Below, piece by piece: positions 44,745 through 54,273 of a DNA stretch of 64,000 nt. Below the pieces are notes generated by a model. It had not been told where the DNA came from. It saw only the letters and a program-made list of their open reading frames with translations, and made no database searches. The position numbers and the translations under genes were made by a program. Where the stretch lies: the NCBI RefSeq assembly GCF_000746205.1, contig NZ_JQKV01000006.1:1-64000 (forward strand), read 5' to 3'. The DNA is from Halorubrum sp. BV1. Its GTDB lineage: Archaea; Halobacteriota; Halobacteria; Halobacteriales; Haloferacaceae. Numbering within the stretch: the first letter of the stretch is position 1; every line of letters begins with the position of its first letter.

Positions 44745-46481
44745 TCAGATGGACAAGATTGCGTTGACGAGCGTTCGGGTCGCGATCGCGGTCACCGCGC
44801 CGAGCCACGTTAGGAGCACGAAGTGGATGTACCCGTTCGCGGGGTTGCCGCCGTCTATCCGCCGGATCATCTGCGAGGAGAGCGCGGCGTTAAACAGCAC
44901 GACGGTGAGGAGCAGGTACTCGATGAGCGGGATGTCGTACGCTCCGGGGTAGACGATCTGTCCGATGTCCATCTGTTCGAGCCCGAAGTCTGCGGTCAGC
45001 TCCGCTAAGATCGCGACGATCTCCAGCCCGATGAAGAAGGCGAACGTCGCGGCGGCCGTGATCCCGTACAACAGCCCGATGAACGTCAGTGCCGCCTGCC
45101 GGCGCTGCTCGCGAAGCTGATTCACGGTGTTCATGTTCTTCGAGATCAGCTCGCCGAGCATCTTCGGGTCCCCGCCCATCTGTCGGCCGACGAGGTACAT
45201 CTCCGAGAACTTCTGGATGAGATACGACCGCGTGTCGAACGTGAATTCTCGCCACGCGCCCTCGGTACTGATACGCATGTTGAGCCGCCTGTAGAGCCGC
45301 TCGATGGCCGGCGAGAGGTCGCCGAAGTTCTTCTCGCGCAGCGTGGTCAGCACGTCCGTCGTCGTGGACTGCTTCGCGCTTTCTGTCGCGCCGAGCGCGC
45401 GGACGAACGAGGGGAACTCCCCATCGCGGGCGGTGATCGCCTGCTCCGCGTTCCGCAGCACGACGCCGGTGATGATGAGCGGCGAAATGGGCACGGCGAG
45501 GTACAGGGGCAGCCGCACGTCGTCGATGAAAAAGAGAAGCCCGGGAAGCCCCGGACCGTAGCCGAACATCCCGGCGGCCGTGATCCCGATGATCATAAAG
45601 GAGAGCCCCCCGCCGATCCCGAGTGACGCCCACAGCTTCAGGTCGCCCGGGGCGCGCTCGTCGGGATGGAACCAGATCGGATCGTACGGCGAGGTCGTCC
45701 GGATCATCGCGTAGAAGCCGAGCTGGACGAAGACGAAGAGCACGATGACCGCGGCCACCGTCGCGGTCGGATCGTTGCCGGTCAATATCGGGAGCACGAT
45801 GGCGAAGACCAACGCGAACGTCATCGACAGGATCATCGACATGTACAGGTCTTTCATCACCTCCAGGTTCGCGAGTGACGACTCATACAGCGTCTCGTAC
45901 TTCGCGAGCATGACGTCCTGTTCGGAGACGAGGAACTCCTCTAACGACTGTCCCGCACCCATCGTGTACCCGAGCCGGTCGAAGAAGTCGGCCATCGCGT
46001 CCGAGGGAACCTCCTCTGCGCGCCGGCGACACGCGTCGTCGAGGCTCTGGTTCCACGTGTCGACGAGGTGGACGACGCGTCCGATCTCCTCTGCTGCGAC
46101 CCCGTACTCCTCTTCGCGCGCCAGCGTCCGGAACACCTCCATCCGGTCGATGTTCGTCGTCGACAACACCGTCATGTGCGTCATCACGAGGTGCAGTTGG
46201 TTGTCGATCTTCGTCTCTAAGCTGCTGAGGTAGATCTTCGGGTAGATGATCGCCGCGACTAGTATGAGTGCGCCGAACATCGGGATCGGAACGCGGGCTG
46301 CGAGCGGCAGCGGCAGGACGACCATACCGACGACGGTCGCGAGGAACACGAGCACCGCCGGGAGCAGCACGAAGCCGACGTACTGTCCCTTCGAGATGTC
46401 GAGCTTCTCGTACGACTCGAGGACCTCTGAGGTCAGATCGGCCGCAGTCGCGAGCCCGTTGCCGACCTGTTTTACCGCCAT
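44745..46481 (-). CDS. arlJ: Archaellum membrane platform protein
   Basis: ArlJ (FlaJ) is the polytopic base on which the ArlI motor turns. The 578-residue protein has two T2SSF-like blocks (for instance SDAMADFFDRLGYTMGAGQS near residue 160 and REFTFDTRSYLIQKFSEMYL near 410) between about nine membrane helices, including a cluster at the C-terminus (ALTFIGLLYGITAAATFAFF). It is the last gene of the minus-strand archaellum unit, 57 bp after arlI. A cytoplasmic start MAVKQVGNGLATAADLTSEV precedes the first helix. Confidence 0.94.
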   Translation of the reverse strand: MAVKQVGNGLATAADLTSEVLESYEKLDISKGQYVGFVLLPAVLVFLATVVGMVVLPLPLAARVPIPMFGALILVAAIIYPKIYLSSLETKIDNQLHLVMTHMTVLSTTNIDRMEVFRTLAREEEYGVAAEEIGRVVHLVDTWNQSLDDACRRRAEEVPSDAMADFFDRLGYTMGAGQSLEEFLVSEQDVMLAKYETLYESSLANLEVMKDLYMSMILSMTFALVFAIVLPILTGNDPTATVAAVIVLFVFVQLGFYAMIRTTSPYDPIWFHPDERAPGDLKLWASLGIGGGLSFMIIGITAAGMFGYGPGLPGLLFFIDDVRLPLYLAVPISPLIITGVVLRNAEQAITARDGEFPSFVRALGATESAKQSTTTDVLTTLREKNFGDLSPAIERLYRRLNMRISTEGAWREFTFDTRSYLIQKFSEMYLVGRQMGGDPKMLGELISKNMNTVNQLREQRRQAALTFIGLLYGITAAATFAFFIGLEIVAILAELTADFGLEQMDIGQIVYPGAYDIPLIEYLLLTVVLFNAALSSQMIRRIDGGNPANGYIHFVLLTWLGAVTAIATRTLVNAILSI

Positions 46482-46538
46482 CGGCTGTGGTGACCCCGCG
46501 TTCCGCCGTGGTACTCGCCGCCCCCGTTCATCTCGAAG

Positions 46539-48212
46539 TCACCTGACGTTCCGGTGCATATCGAAGGGAAGTCCCTCGACGCCGTCGCGCTGGAAGGAGT
46601 TGATCGCGTCGTTGACCTCGTGGTATCCCAAGATACCCTCCTGTATCATCCGGTTTATCAGCTCCGCGCGGAACTCGAGGTCGTCGTAGATGTCGCGGGT
46701 GTCCGCGTAGCCGAGCAGCGTCGCGATCTGCTCTTCTAACACGTAGGAGTTGTTCATCCCTTGGAAGACGATCTCGTCTTCCACGGGGTCCCAGCTGAAC
46801 ACCTCGCGGGTGACGACACCCTCCATCTCCTTCGAGTACCCCTCGATCTCCTGAACGCTCGTCACCCGACGCAACACCTGGTCGCCCTGTTTCACCCGGT
46901 TCTGGAACAGCGCCACGTCGGCGTTGTCCATGAACGTCTCCGGGACGTTGATCGGCTCGGAGGTGAACCGCTGGATCATCGAGACGATGTCTGACGCGTG
47001 GAACGTCAGCATGACCGGGTGACCCGTCTGGGCAGCCTGGAACGCCATGCGCCCCTCGGCACCGCGGACCTCGCCCACGATGATGTAGTCGGGGCGCGAC
47101 CGCAGCGCGGCGGCGACGAGATCGAACATGTCCACGTCCGAGCTGCCCTCGCCGCCTCCCTCGCGTGTCAGCAGCTGCTGCCATGTGCTGTGTGGCGGGA
47201 TGACCTCAGCCGTGTCCTCTGCCGTGTAGATCTTGGAGTCGTCCGGGATGTACGAGAGTATGGCGTTCAGTGTCGTCGTCTTCCCTGATGCCGTCTCTCC
47301 GACGACGAACACCGTCTGTTCGTTCTCCAAGCACAGCCAGAGGTACGCCGCGAGTTCGGGCGACAGCGTCCCCCAGTTGGTAATCTGGTTGATCGACAGC
47401 GGCACCTCCTCGCCCTGTCGGATCGTGAGCGAGGACCCCTTCAAGGAGACGTCGTCGGAGTAGATGATGTTGATACGCGAGCCGTCCGGCAGCGTGGAGT
47501 CGACGATGGGGTCGGAGTCGGACAAGGGGTCGCCGATCCGTTCGCCCATGTTGCGGAGCCAGTTGTCGAACTCCTTCGGCGTCCCGAAGTCGACCGTCGT
47601 CTCAAGCATGCCGAACGTACCGTGATCGACGTGACACTCCTTGGGGCCGATGACGTGAATGTCCTCGTTCGCCGGGTCGCGCATCACCGGCTCTAAGGGT
47701 CCGAGACCGACGATGTCGCGGTTGAGTCGGTAGCGGATGTTCTCGTAGGTTTCCTCGGTGACGGAGAGTTTCCCCATGTTCCGCACCTTCGAGAGCCCCC
47801 GCCGCCAGCCGGTCGTGTGGTCGTCGACGTGGGTCACCTGTTCTAACAGCTCCTCTATGAGGTCGTCGTACTCGGCTTCGGAGTCGGGCGCGCTGTGTTG
47901 GCCGCTCACGGAGAGCAGCCGATTTTTCACCTCGTTGAGGATCTCAGCCTGCGGCCCGGACACCTCCGGCTCGATGGCGTAGTATTTGGTGTCCTGTCCG
48001 AGGTCGCCGTAGATGTGGCTGTAGATGGGGCCGCCGACCGGGTAGATGACGTTCGGTCTGTTCGACTCGTACTCCGATTTCGGCTCCTCGATGAACTGCG
48101 GGAACTCGCCGGTTATCTGTTTGAACTCTCGGAGGTGCTCCCGGAGATGCGGCCGTCGCATGGCTGCTTTCCGGAGTTCTTCGGACGGTTTCGCGGTGCC
48201 GTGTTCGGTCAT
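46539..48212 (-). CDS. arlI: Archaellum motor and assembly ATPase
   Basis: ArlI (FlaI) is the hexameric type IV-pilus-like ATPase that drives filament assembly and rotation. In 557 residues: Walker A VVGETASGKTTTLNAILSY near residue 316, the Asp box and Walker B around VGEVRGAEGRMAFQAAQTGH, and the His box in HPVMLTFHASD. The N-terminal third is the family-specific domain that binds ArlJ. It lies 24 bp downstream of arlH. Confidence 0.95.
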   Translation of the reverse strand: MTEHGTAKPSEELRKAAMRRPHLREHLREFKQITGEFPQFIEEPKSEYESNRPNVIYPVGGPIYSHIYGDLGQDTKYYAIEPEVSGPQAEILNEVKNRLLSVSGQHSAPDSEAEYDDLIEELLEQVTHVDDHTTGWRRGLSKVRNMGKLSVTEETYENIRYRLNRDIVGLGPLEPVMRDPANEDIHVIGPKECHVDHGTFGMLETTVDFGTPKEFDNWLRNMGERIGDPLSDSDPIVDSTLPDGSRINIIYSDDVSLKGSSLTIRQGEEVPLSINQITNWGTLSPELAAYLWLCLENEQTVFVVGETASGKTTTLNAILSYIPDDSKIYTAEDTAEVIPPHSTWQQLLTREGGGEGSSDVDMFDLVAAALRSRPDYIIVGEVRGAEGRMAFQAAQTGHPVMLTFHASDIVSMIQRFTSEPINVPETFMDNADVALFQNRVKQGDQVLRRVTSVQEIEGYSKEMEGVVTREVFSWDPVEDEIVFQGMNNSYVLEEQIATLLGYADTRDIYDDLEFRAELINRMIQEGILGYHEVNDAINSFQRDGVEGLPFDMHRNVR

Positions 48213-48236
48213 GATATCTTTCGGGTAGGGTGGTGG

Positions 48237-48989
48237 CTACGCGACGCTGCGACTCTCGATGACGATTCCGGTCCCGGATCGAACCGAGAACCCGATCGTA
48301 TCCCCGACTTGTTCGCCCATCCCGGCGAACCGCTTTACGTTTATCTGTCGCCGGATGTCGTTGCCGACCTCGATCATCTCCAGTTCCAAGAAGACGTCCG
48401 CGATGGAGCGGAACGGACCGATGGCCTCGTCGTCGACGGCGGAAGGGTCCACGGTCAACACGACCACTTTCCCCTGTGAGATTATCTCCCTGAAAAAGGA
48501 GATGATCTCGAGGGCCGCCTGCCGCTCCTCGTTCTTCCGGACCAGCGCCTCGAAGGTGGGATCGTTCCGGAAGATGGCGTCGAACGTGTCCAAGAAGACG
48601 ACGTCAGAGTTCCACATCGCCTCCGCGTTCATCAGCCGCTTGAGTAGCTCCTTGCGTTCGCCGTCGCCGTCGGAGAACGCGCCGCCGGAGTCGAAGTCGG
48701 CGTGTAAAAAGAGCAGCTCCTCGTTCAAGAGCGGCTTCACCATGTCGTACTCCAGCGAGTGCATCTGGTCGATGAATCCCCGGACGGTGAGTTCGGTCGA
48801 CATCAGCGTGACCGACGCGCCCTCTTCGACGAGCCCGTAGGCAAACCGCTGGGAGATGGCGCTTTTCCCGGCTCCGTAGTCGCCCTCCATGAGGACGATA
48901 CTCCCGCGGGGGATCCCTCCGCCGAGCTCCTTGTTGAGCCGGTCGCGCTCGCCGAGCCCGATCGAGAGGAGGTTGTCAGTGCGGGGCAT
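48237..48989 (-). CDS. arlH: Archaellum RecA-like regulator
   Basis: ArlH (FlaH) is a KaiC-related nucleotide-binding ring protein that sits under the ArlI motor and controls assembly. The 250-residue product has Walker A EGDYGAGKSAISQRFAYGL and the Walker B stretch DVVFLDTFDAIFR. Its ATG directly follows the arlG stop codon, so the two are coupled. Confidence 0.94.
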   Translation of the reverse strand: MPRTDNLLSIGLGERDRLNKELGGGIPRGSIVLMEGDYGAGKSAISQRFAYGLVEEGASVTLMSTELTVRGFIDQMHSLEYDMVKPLLNEELLFLHADFDSGGAFSDGDGERKELLKRLMNAEAMWNSDVVFLDTFDAIFRNDPTFEALVRKNEERQAALEIISFFREIISQGKVVVLTVDPSAVDDEAIGPFRSIADVFLELEMIEVGNDIRRQINVKRFAGMGEQVGDTIGFSVRSGTGIVIESRSVA

Positions 48990-49460
48990 TTACGCACCCA
49001 CCCGGAACTGGAACAGTTCCTCGTCGCCGTTGACCGTCAGGTACACGCGGTGGTCGGTGCCGGAACTGAGGGCCCCGACGTCGATCGTGAGTCGGAGCAC
49101 GTCGCCGCGGCTCCACGCCGCGCCGTTGCCGGCGGAGACGAGTTCCCCCGTCGTCGCGTCCGGTCTGACGTACGATCCGTCAAAGAGCACGTCGAGCCCG
49201 GAGCCGTCGGGCGCGAGCCGGTAGGTGCCGGTGTTCTTTATCAGGAGCGTGACGGTGTCGTTGCTCGCGTCGTACACACCTCCGCTCGGGTCGGAGATGA
49301 TCGTGACGTCCGTGCGGAGCGTCTCGGTCGCGTCTAACCCGGCGTCGTCGACGGCGGCGCTCACGCGGTCGACGCCGGTCGTGATCGTCCCCACGACGCC
49401 CGCGGCGATCACGAGGCTCGCGATGAACAGGATCAGGTGTGAAACGGGAACGCTCGCCAT
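48990..49460 (-). CDS. arlG: Archaellum stator protein ArlG
   Basis: ArlG (FlaG) forms the S-layer-facing stator together with ArlF. A 156-residue protein with one N-terminal transmembrane helix (HLILFIASLVIAAGVVGTIT) and an outer beta-sandwich (TVTLLIKNTGTYRLAPDGSG). Adjacent base-to-base to both arlF and arlH. Confidence 0.9.
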   Translation of the reverse strand: MASVPVSHLILFIASLVIAAGVVGTITTGVDRVSAAVDDAGLDATETLRTDVTIISDPSGGVYDASNDTVTLLIKNTGTYRLAPDGSGLDVLFDGSYVRPDATTGELVSAGNGAAWSRGDVLRLTIDVGALSSGTDHRVYLTVNGDEELFQFRVGA

Positions 49461-49934
49461 CTAGCTCACCTCCGTCACGGTGGCGGCGTCGCGGACGCCG
49501 GATTCGACCACGAGCACGACGCGCGTTTCCCCGCCGACGATACTGGTCGAGAGGTCGCTCCCGGAGACGTCGATGACCAGTTCCTCACCGCCGAGCCAGA
49601 GTTCGGTATCCGCGTCGCCGTCGACGGTCGTGTCCGCAGCCGATCCGCCAACGTCGACGTACTCGTTCCCGACGACGAGCGTCGCGTCGCCGGCGACGAG
49701 GCCGACCGCGCCGTCGTTGGTGGCGGTCACGGTGAGCGTGTTGGTGCCGGTATCGAACGTCGCGTTCGTCACCGCGAACTCGGTGTTCTGCTGTTGTAAG
49801 GCGCGCTCGTGCATCCCGTGTTGGGCGTCGGTGACGCGGTCGAGGCCGTTCGCGGCCACGGGGTAAAACGTCGTGAACGCGAAGAACAGCCCCGCGACGA
49901 TGATGGCCGTCGAGGCGGAGACGCTAACGCCCAT
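49461..49934 (-). CDS. arlF: Archaellum stator protein ArlF
   Basis: ArlF (FlaF) binds the S-layer and ArlG and anchors the motor against it. The 157-residue protein has one N-terminal helix (TAIIVAGLFFAFTTFYPVAA), then a beta domain (TNTLTVTATNDGAVGLVAGD). It overlaps the end of arlCDE by 11 bases. Confidence 0.9.
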   Translation of the reverse strand: MGVSVSASTAIIVAGLFFAFTTFYPVAANGLDRVTDAQHGMHERALQQQNTEFAVTNATFDTGTNTLTVTATNDGAVGLVAGDATLVVGNEYVDVGGSAADTTVDGDADTELWLGGEELVIDVSGSDLSTSIVGGETRVVLVVESGVRDAATVTEVS

Positions 49935-51840
49935 CTCCCCACCCTCCGTCGGCCGGATCGGCCCGGTCGGAATGCGGGTTCGGGTCGTTCATCGGTCTCG
50001 GTGACCCTCCGTTCCGGTCGCTCCCGGTCGGTCGGTCGGCGCGGTCCTCGCGGTGCTCGCCGTCTCGACGGTCAGATCGGTCGGCCCGCGCGTCGGCATC
50101 CGGATCGTGTCCGTTTGCACGCCGGCCGTTTTTCTCGCGTCGGCTGGCCTCATCGCGTCGGCGGCCGCCGCGCCGGTCGCTCTCGCGACCGTCGGGCCGG
50201 TCCCGGGGCCGTCGCCGTCCGCCCTGTCCGTTTATCGACGGTGCGCGTCCTCCCACGAGCGACCCCCCGGCGAGGTCGTCCCACCGGTCCAAAAGCATCA
50301 GGTGGCCGCTCGTCCCGTTAAGTTGGGTCACGTACCGGAGACTCCGCGTGTGGTGTTCGCGGACCAGTCGGTCCGTGCCGGGGCGGTCGACGACGTTTCG
50401 GTCGATCGTCCCGAACCCGGAGAGGAAGTCGCGGAGCCGCGCGGCCGCCTCCGGTCCGACCCACTCGATCCGCTCGTAGTAGTTTATGGCGCGAACCGCG
50501 TCGGTGACGTCGCTCTCGGAGACCAGGAACTCCAGCCACTCCATCACGAGGAGATCGCCGACGTAATCGCCGGGCAGCTCCGTGAGGTACGGCTTTCCGC
50601 GCCCGCCGGAGAGGTCGTCCGTGCCGACGTACTCGAAGCCGTCCCCGCTCGCCTCTGCCGGATCCCCGCCGGGGCGGGGGCCGCGCGAACGGTCGGGCTC
50701 GGGCTCTGCGTGACTGCTCGGCTCGGGCGCGGGCTCGGGTTCCGGCTCTGGATCCGGGTCTGGCTCCGGCTCGACGGCCTCGTCGGCGAAGGGGTCCGCG
50801 TCGGACGCCTCTTCGTCGAATCCGTCTCCGACCTCGAAGTCGTCTTCCGGCTCGTCGAAACCGTCGCTGGCGTCGTCGAGCGCGTCGTCTTCCGGCTCGT
50901 CGAACGGATCGACCTCGTCGTCCGCGCTCTCGCCCGGCTCGTCGAACGGGTCCGTTTCGTCGCCGGGGCCGTCGTCTCCCTCGTCAGCCCAGTCGGCCTC
51001 CCCGGCGTCGTACTCCTCTTTCAGCTCGCTGAAGCTCTTTCCATCGTCGTTCATGTCGTCTCCGTCGTCCGCCGTCGCAGTCTCGGACGCGGTGGCGGTA
51101 TCGCCGTCGTCCGTCTGTTCGTCCGCCTCTATTTCCCCGAACGCGTCGTCCTCGTCTTCGTCCTCGTCTCCCTCTTCATCGAACTCGTCGTCGAGGAGGT
51201 CATCGTCGAAGAACCCGTCCGCGTCCGCGCTCGCGACGTCCTCGTCGAGGTCGTCGTCCTCGCCGTCCTCCTCATCTTCATCGAAGAGGCCGAAGGATCC
51301 CTCGCCGCCGCCGCTGACGCTGTCGAACCCGCTCGAATCGTCGACGAACGGGTTGATGCCGCGGGTGACCATCTCGTAGATGTCCAGCAGGTTCCGAACG
51401 TCTTCTTCGATGTCGTCGACCGCAGCGGATATCTCCTCGTTCTCCGACCTGACCGTCGAGACCGTCGACGACAGCGAGGCGACCTCGTTTTCGAGGTCAT
51501 CGAGCCGTTTTTCCAGCTCGTCGGTGTTGGACCCGCCGCCCCCACCGCCCCCGTCGTCGAAGCCGTCGTCCCACTCGTCCATGCCGTCGAAATCGTCGAA
51601 GCCGTCACCGCCGCCCATGTCGCCGCCACCGCCACCGCCACCCATCCCGCCACCGCCACCCATCCCTCCACCGCCGAAGGGGTCGTCGTCGCCGCCCATG
51701 CCTCCCGAATCGTCGTCGGATCCGTCATCGTCGTCGAGGAACCGATCGAGGACGCTCGCACCGACGAGCCCCAGCGTGGCGACTATCCATGCAGCCGTCG
51801 GAGCTCCCCACACCGGTAGTTCGAGGCCCATTACCAGCAT
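49924..51840 (-). CDS. arlCDE: Fused archaellum switch-complex protein ArlCDE
   Basis: In Halobacteria ArlC, ArlD and ArlE fuse to link the motor to CheF/CheY signals. From the ATG at 51840 the protein has 638 residues: an N-terminal membrane helix (AAWIVATLGLVGASVLDRFL), a Gly/Met/Asp-rich linker (about 40-110), a coiled coil (DDLENEVASLSSTVSTVRSE), an acidic disordered stretch of about 200 residues, the ArlD/E domain (LPGDYVGDLLVMEWLEFLVS), and a charged Arg/Gly/Asp tail. CATTAAAGTG on the minus strand around 51860-51868 is a TATA candidate that favours the ATG at 51840; GTG at 51855 and ATG at 51831 are alternatives. Confidence 0.88.
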   Translation of the reverse strand: MLVMGLELPVWGAPTAAWIVATLGLVGASVLDRFLDDDDGSDDDSGGMGGDDDPFGGGGMGGGGGMGGGGGGGDMGGGDGFDDFDGMDEWDDGFDDGGGGGGGSNTDELEKRLDDLENEVASLSSTVSTVRSENEEISAAVDDIEEDVRNLLDIYEMVTRGINPFVDDSSGFDSVSGGGEGSFGLFDEDEEDGEDDDLDEDVASADADGFFDDDLLDDEFDEEGDEDEDEDDAFGEIEADEQTDDGDTATASETATADDGDDMNDDGKSFSELKEEYDAGEADWADEGDDGPGDETDPFDEPGESADDEVDPFDEPEDDALDDASDGFDEPEDDFEVGDGFDEEASDADPFADEAVEPEPDPDPEPEPEPAPEPSSHAEPEPDRSRGPRPGGDPAEASGDGFEYVGTDDLSGGRGKPYLTELPGDYVGDLLVMEWLEFLVSESDVTDAVRAINYYERIEWVGPEAAARLRDFLSGFGTIDRNVVDRPGTDRLVREHHTRSLRYVTQLNGTSGHLMLLDRWDDLAGGSLVGGRAPSINGQGGRRRPRDRPDGRESDRRGGRRRDEASRREKNGRRANGHDPDADARADRSDRRDGEHREDRADRPTGSDRNGGSPRPMNDPNPHSDRADPADGGWGDGR

Positions 51841-51932
51841 CAACCCGCAGAACACACTTTAATGCACCTCTCAAAATATCAACAGTGAGAAGACGGCGCG
51901 TGGACGGCTCGGAGCGTTCGTTCGAGACCGGC

Positions 51933-52463
51933 TCAAAGCGTCCGTTCGAATCCGTCGGCCGCCCGGACCACGAGTCCGCCGTCGGCCCGGAGCTGTACCG
52001 TCCGCCCGACACCGTCGCCAACGTCGCTCGCGACGATCGGCACGTCGGCCGCCGCGAGCGACTCCTCGGCTCGTTCGACGTTCCGCGGCCCCACTGCGTC
52101 GGTGAGGTCTAACATCTCTGCGCCCCCGGCGATGCGCGCTTCGAGCCGGGCGGCGGACGCTCCCGACCGACGGAGCTGCTCGATCAGCGTCGCGATACCC
52201 GCGTCGACGTACTTCGCCGGCCGGGCGGTCGCAGAGCGGGCGTCGTCTTCGCTCGGCAACATCGCGTGTAACAGCCCGTGCACCCCGGCGTCCCGGTCGA
52301 CGAGCCCGACGGCGACGCACGATCCGAGCCCGCTCGTCGTGAGCGTTTCGCCGTTCGTCGCCACCGCCAACTCGCCGACACCGACTTTGATCCGCCCGGG
52401 GTCGACGCCGGTCTCGTCGCCCTCAGAGGCCTGCCGGCCGCGAGACGGCGACGAGTGGCTCAC
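51933..52463 (-). CDS. cheD: Chemoreceptor glutamine deamidase CheD
   Basis: CheD deamidates chemoreceptors and pairs with CheC. The 176-residue protein shows the catalytic cysteine in TSGLGSCVAVGLVD, the histidine in LLHAMLPS, and GAEMLDLTDAVGPRNV with the usual GG/N pattern. It overlaps cheC by four bases (ATGA) and leads into the archaellum genes 92 bp downstream. Confidence 0.93.
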   Translation of the reverse strand: MSHSSPSRGRQASEGDETGVDPGRIKVGVGELAVATNGETLTTSGLGSCVAVGLVDRDAGVHGLLHAMLPSEDDARSATARPAKYVDAGIATLIEQLRRSGASAARLEARIAGGAEMLDLTDAVGPRNVERAEESLAAADVPIVASDVGDGVGRTVQLRADGGLVVRAADGFERTL

Positions 52464-53659
52464 GGCTCCGAGAGCTGTGCGAGCGCGTCGGCCAGTTCGC
52501 GCTCGTCAGGGAGCGCGTACACGTCACACCGCGCCTCGACGCCCTCCGTCCGGATCGCGGCGTCTATCACGAACCCGTAGTCCTGTCGCTGACTCAGCTT
52601 CGCGACAAGCGGGCTGATCGTCGAGGAGCCGATGTCGTGGACGAACTCGGGCGGCGAGTGCGCGATGGACGTGCCGAGCACGTTCGCCCATCCGTCGATG
52701 AAGCCGCTCGTCATCACGTTGCCGAGTTCACAGAGGGCGTTCTCGGCCATGTCTCCGAGCGGCTCGTCCGGCTCCATCGGGAGCATCGCCTCGGCGATGG
52801 TCGCCGCGGACGACTCCTCGAAGAGGATCGCGAGGTAGCCGCTCGGTTTGCCCTGTAGCTCGAACACCGTCCCGGCGTGCGGCTCGACGCCGACTTCGGC
52901 CGGCACGTCGGCGAGGGGGACGAACCGGAGCCGGCTCACGTCGACTGTCGTCTCCAGCCCGGTCATCATCGCGATGTTGTCCGCGGCGTTCGCGGAGCCC
53001 CGCTTCGCCAGCGACGCGAACGTCGACAGCGATTCGTACGGAACCTCGGGGCCGCTGACGTCGTCGCTTCCCCCGGCCGCCTCGGCTCCCGGCGCTGCGG
53101 CCGGCGCGGCCTTCCCGACGATGAGATCGCGAAACTGCCCGGAGTCGGGAAGCATGTAGATGGAAAAATCCAAGTCCGTGGTCGTCGCATCGAGCCGGCT
53201 CTCGAAGAGGAACACGCCGTCACCGGCGAGCGCCCCGTCGGGAAGGACCGCGGCACCGTCCGCTTCGAAGTACCGCGGCGGCGTCATATCGATCGCCGTG
53301 CCGAGGTAGTTGGCCCATCCGTCGAGGAAGCCGCCGAGCGCGATGTTGCCGACCTCGCTCACGGCGCTGTGGCCCATCGACTGGCCGCCGGGCAGAAGCG
53401 ACAGGAGGGCGTCGACGTTGGCGGCGTCGAACGCGAGCACCGCCTCGCCCTCTAATCCGCCCCGGAGCCCGACGCTCACGCCGATGGACTCGCGGCCCGC
53501 GAACGCCTCGGCGAGGTCCTCGCCGCTGGCGACGCTCGCGCCGGTGACCTCGACCGCGAGGTCGGTTCCGGTCAGTTCGGAGAGCGCGTCGGCGGCCTGT
53601 TTCGCTCCCTGCTCCGAGAGACGGTTACAGGCACCGAGCGCCCGGACGTCGACGCGCAT
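52460..53659 (-). CDS. cheC: Two-domain CheC-type CheY-phosphatase
   Basis: CheC proteins dephosphorylate CheY and bind CheD. The 399-residue protein has two CheC domains, each with the E-x3-N catalytic pattern: SEVGNIALGGFLDGWANYLG near residue 110 and CELGNVMTSGFIDGWANVLG near 315. It is twice the length of a typical bacterial CheC. The start shares one base with the end of cheY, and cheD follows by overlap. Confidence 0.93.
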   Translation of the reverse strand: MRVDVRALGACNRLSEQGAKQAADALSELTGTDLAVEVTGASVASGEDLAEAFAGRESIGVSVGLRGGLEGEAVLAFDAANVDALLSLLPGGQSMGHSAVSEVGNIALGGFLDGWANYLGTAIDMTPPRYFEADGAAVLPDGALAGDGVFLFESRLDATTTDLDFSIYMLPDSGQFRDLIVGKAAPAAAPGAEAAGGSDDVSGPEVPYESLSTFASLAKRGSANAADNIAMMTGLETTVDVSRLRFVPLADVPAEVGVEPHAGTVFELQGKPSGYLAILFEESSAATIAEAMLPMEPDEPLGDMAENALCELGNVMTSGFIDGWANVLGTSIAHSPPEFVHDIGSSTISPLVAKLSQRQDYGFVIDAAIRTEGVEARCDVYALPDERELADALAQLSEP

Positions 53660-54015
53660 TATACTGCCGATCCGATGGCGTCGAGCACGTTCGGCTTCTG
53701 GAACGGCTTCGTGATGTACCCCTCTGCGCCCGCCTTAATTGCGGCCTTCATCTTCTCCTCCTGACCGACGCTCGTACACATGATCACGGTCGCCTCGGGG
53801 TTCTCCTCCATGATCTCCGTCGTCGCCTCGATCCCGTCCCGGATGGGCATCACGATGTCCATCATCACGAGGTCCGGTCCGTGCTCCTCGTACATGTTGA
53901 CCGCCTCCACACCGTTTTCCGCCTCGCCGACGACCTCGAACTCCCCTTCGAGGATCTCTCGCAGGAGATTCCGCATGAACTCCGAATCGTCCGCGATGAG
54001 CACGCGCGTTGCCAT
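53659..54015 (-). CDS. cheY: Chemotaxis response regulator CheY
   Basis: CheY carries the signal from CheA to the archaellum switch. The 118-residue receiver domain has the acidic pair in LIADDSEFMRN, the phospho-acceptor Asp in LVMMDIVMP, the Thr/Ser in IMCTSVGQ and the conserved Lys in YITKPFQ. The ATG at 54015 leaves no extension and lies about 30 bp after a TTAA promoter element. CheA, CheW, CheB, CheR and CheF are not in the window. Confidence 0.96.
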   Translation of the reverse strand: MATRVLIADDSEFMRNLLREILEGEFEVVGEAENGVEAVNMYEEHGPDLVMMDIVMPIRDGIEATTEIMEENPEATVIMCTSVGQEEKMKAAIKAGAEGYITKPFQKPNVLDAIGSAV

Positions 54016-54042
54016 AGTTATTCGGAAAACGGAGGAGCCGTC

Positions 54043-54051
54043 ACTTAACCG
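54043..54051 (-). promoter_or_regulatory. Promoter of the cheY-arlJ unit
   Basis: On the minus strand GGTTAAGTG lies about 30 bp before the cheY ATG. Gene overlaps down to arlG suggest that this promoter drives much of the chemotaxis and archaellum set, possibly with a second promoter before arlCDE. Confidence 0.45.
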
Positions 54052-54273
54052 CTCGCCCGCGGTTCTCATCGGTGAGAACTACCGGCGAACGTCGTCGTCG
54101 CGCACACTCCTCGATCGGCCGCCAACCGATCGGCGATGTACACACCATCTGGGTATCAGATATGAAACCCACGATCCAACGTTCGGACCCGATTCTCTCG
54201 AACTCGGTGACGGTACGGGGATCGACCGAACGTCGCGGTCCGAAGAGTTAAGACCGATCACACTCGGAATCAG

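Noticed and set aside
34681..44760. CRISPR-like array at the 20-bp repeats (44681) or the 12-mer repeats (34487)
   Set aside because: Units are directly adjacent with no spacers, only two or three copies, and no cas genes are present.
51580..51680. GGTGG/CCACC-rich run as a DNA repeat element
   Set aside because: It is in frame inside arlCDE and encodes the Gly-rich linker; codon-level repetition explains it.
50053..51819. 588-codon plus-strand frame opposite arlCDE
   Set aside because: Antisense artefact of acidic Asp/Glu codons; product is a Val/Leu/Arg-rich run with no motifs.
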